This document shows positions 36,556 through 37,500 of a DNA stretch of 37,500 nucleotides, piece by piece. A program made the translations under genes and the position numbers. The stretch is from Acetobacteraceae bacterium. Lineage in GTDB: Bacteria; Pseudomonadota; Alphaproteobacteria; Acetobacterales; Acetobacteraceae. The stretch lies in assembly GCA_004843345.1 (NCBI GenBank), contig CP039460.1:1227501-1265000 (forward strand). The letters are read 5' to 3'. Every line of letters starts with the position of its first letter. Positions within the stretch are counted from its first letter, which is position 1. Below the pieces are notes generated by a model. The model was not told the DNA's origin. It did not search any database and saw only the letters and a program-made list of their open reading frames with translations.

Positions 36556-37236
36556 ATGCCACATAGAGTGCAGCAAGGCTTAGAAAACTGTTTAGAGATG
36601 AAGATTTTGCCTGTGACATCATTAAGGCAGAATTGTACGATTCTCTTTTCAAAAGAGGGTAAGGCGCTTGTGATTGATCCAGGCGGGGACATCGCAAAAA
36701 TTTTAAAAGCTGTTGATGAGCGTCCGATTGAAAAGATTCTAATTACCCATGGGCATTTTGATCATGCAGGCGGTGCAGCTGGTTTGGTTGATCTGATTCG
36801 CCTTGTTCATCACCAAGAGAAATTGCCTGTGATTTATGGACCTTCGAAAGAAGACGAATTTCTTTTGAATGATATGCAGGGGCAAGGGGAATATTGCGAT
36901 ATGGATCCGGGAGATAATATTCTGCCCGATCATTGGCTTAAAGATGGCGATATTGTTGAATTTGGTGGCCATGAGTTGAAAGTGCTTCATATTCCAGGCC
37001 ATACACCAGGGCATGTTGTTTTTTATGATAAAAAAAGTAATCGCCTGATTACAGGGGATACTTTATTTAGAGGTACAGTCGGGCGGAGTGATTTTGATTA
37101 TTGCGATGGCGAGGCTTTGCTTAAAAATATCCGTGAAAAAATCTTCACCCTTCCACATGATACGCATGTTTTTCCGGGACATGGCATGCCAACTTCTGTG
37201 AAAGCAGAAATAGCCGAAAATCCTTTTTTTCAATAA
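36556..37236 (+). CDS. Metallo-beta-lactamase-fold hydrolase, glyoxalase II-like (YcbL type)
   Basis: 226 residues, start supported by aggag seven to ten bases upstream; Met15 is an alternative. The metal-binding motif is THGHFDHAGG (64-73, with H65, H67, D69, H70). It is followed by IPGHTPGHVVFY, TGDTLFRGTVGRSDF and the final PGHGMPTSV, which supply the remaining His/Asp ligands. This set and order are typical of small glyoxalase II-like hydrolases that cleave thioesters such as lactoylglutathione. It lacks the long C-terminal domain of true GloB. It is present once, to the right of the duplication. Confidence 0.92.
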   Translation: MPHRVQQGLENCLEMKILPVTSLRQNCTILFSKEGKALVIDPGGDIAKILKAVDERPIEKILITHGHFDHAGGAAGLVDLIRLVHHQEKLPVIYGPSKEDEFLLNDMQGQGEYCDMDPGDNILPDHWLKDGDIVEFGGHELKVLHIPGHTPGHVVFYDKKSNRLITGDTLFRGTVGRSDFDYCDGEALLKNIREKIFTLPHDTHVFPGHGMPTSVKAEIAENPFFQ

Positions 37237-37249
37237 AAGATAAAGCTGA

Positions 37250-37500
37250 ATGTTACTTTCTTTAAAAAAAATCTCTCTTTTCTCTCTTGGAATCCTAGGG
37301 GCTTCCTTCGTAACGGCGAGCTTGGCATCTCCGACAGCGCCGCAGCCTATTCTGCCAAAGGAGGGGCTGACAATTACTTCTCCCGCAGGAAAAGCTCAGC
37401 ATTTTCAGGTTGAAATGGCCTTAAATCCAGAAGAGCAAGAGGCTGGTGAAATGTTCCGGACGTCCGTGCCTGAGGATGGCGGAATGCTGTTTGTTTGGAA
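37250..37500 (+). CDS. DUF192-family secreted protein, 5' part
   Basis: The frame is open from ATG 37250 to the window end (83 complete codons). A signal peptide covers residues 1-26 (basic LKK, hydrophobic core, ASLAS). The DUF192 pattern follows: FQVEMALNPEEQEAGEMFR and then GGMLFVW, with the usual GLM changed to GEM. It starts 13 bases after the hydrolase stop, so they may be co-transcribed. The function of the family is not established. The 3' part is outside the window. Confidence 0.8.
   Translation, partial: MLLSLKKISLFSLGILGASFVTASLASPTAPQPILPKEGLTITSPAGKAQHFQVEMALNPEEQEAGEMFRTSVPEDGGMLFVW

Overview
The window looks like the chromosome of an AT-leaning alphaproteobacterium, most likely a low-GC member of the Acetobacteraceae. 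Class is supported by the 23S/5S rRNA, a MucR/Ros-type regulator, COQ9-like and UbiK-like ubiquinone proteins, and the L25/Ctc - Pth - YchF and NadD - RsfS - RlmH neighbourhoods. The family assignment is inference.

Layout. Positions 1-968 hold the 3' end of an rRNA operon: 23S tail, 5S and a strong terminator. From about 930 a segment of about 17.8 kb is present twice in direct tandem: copy 1 about 930-18724, copy 2 about 18722-36513. After copy 2 come a metallo-beta-lactamase-fold hydrolase and the start of a DUF192 protein. Each copy carries, in order: a lipoprotein gene (+); a second lipoprotein gene (-); a four-gene coupled envelope operon A-D (+); mucR-like (-); LysE-type exporter (+); a small Cys-rich membrane protein (+); a four-TM protein (-); tRNA-Gln (-); coq9-like, proC and ubiK (-); hldD, lgt and pgeF (+); L25/ctc, pth, ychF, nadD, rsfS and rlmH (+); and a secreted CHAP protein (-).

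The two copies are identical over about 10 kb in the middle (about 3.46-13.46 kb and 21.23-31.24 kb). They differ almost only by short indels, mostly in homopolymers, and these lie in the last 5 kb of copy 1 and the first 2.5 kb of copy 2, on the two sides of the internal join. Every gene broken in one copy is intact in the other. I read this as an untrimmed contig-end overlap from a long-read assembly, not a biological duplication. The intact gene set is copy 1 up to lgt plus copy 2 from pgeF onward, and the frameshifted versions should not be taken as real pseudogenes.

Functionally the segment is mostly housekeeping: translation and ribosome quality control (L25, Pth, YchF, RsfS, RlmH), NAD synthesis (NadD), proline synthesis (ProC), ubiquinone accessory factors (COQ9, UbiK) and envelope building (HldD, Lgt, PgeF, CHAP). 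The least explained part is the envelope cluster at 1.2-6.0 kb. It has two lipoproteins facing a four-gene operon in which three products share a paired-cysteine C-terminal domain that I do not recognise.
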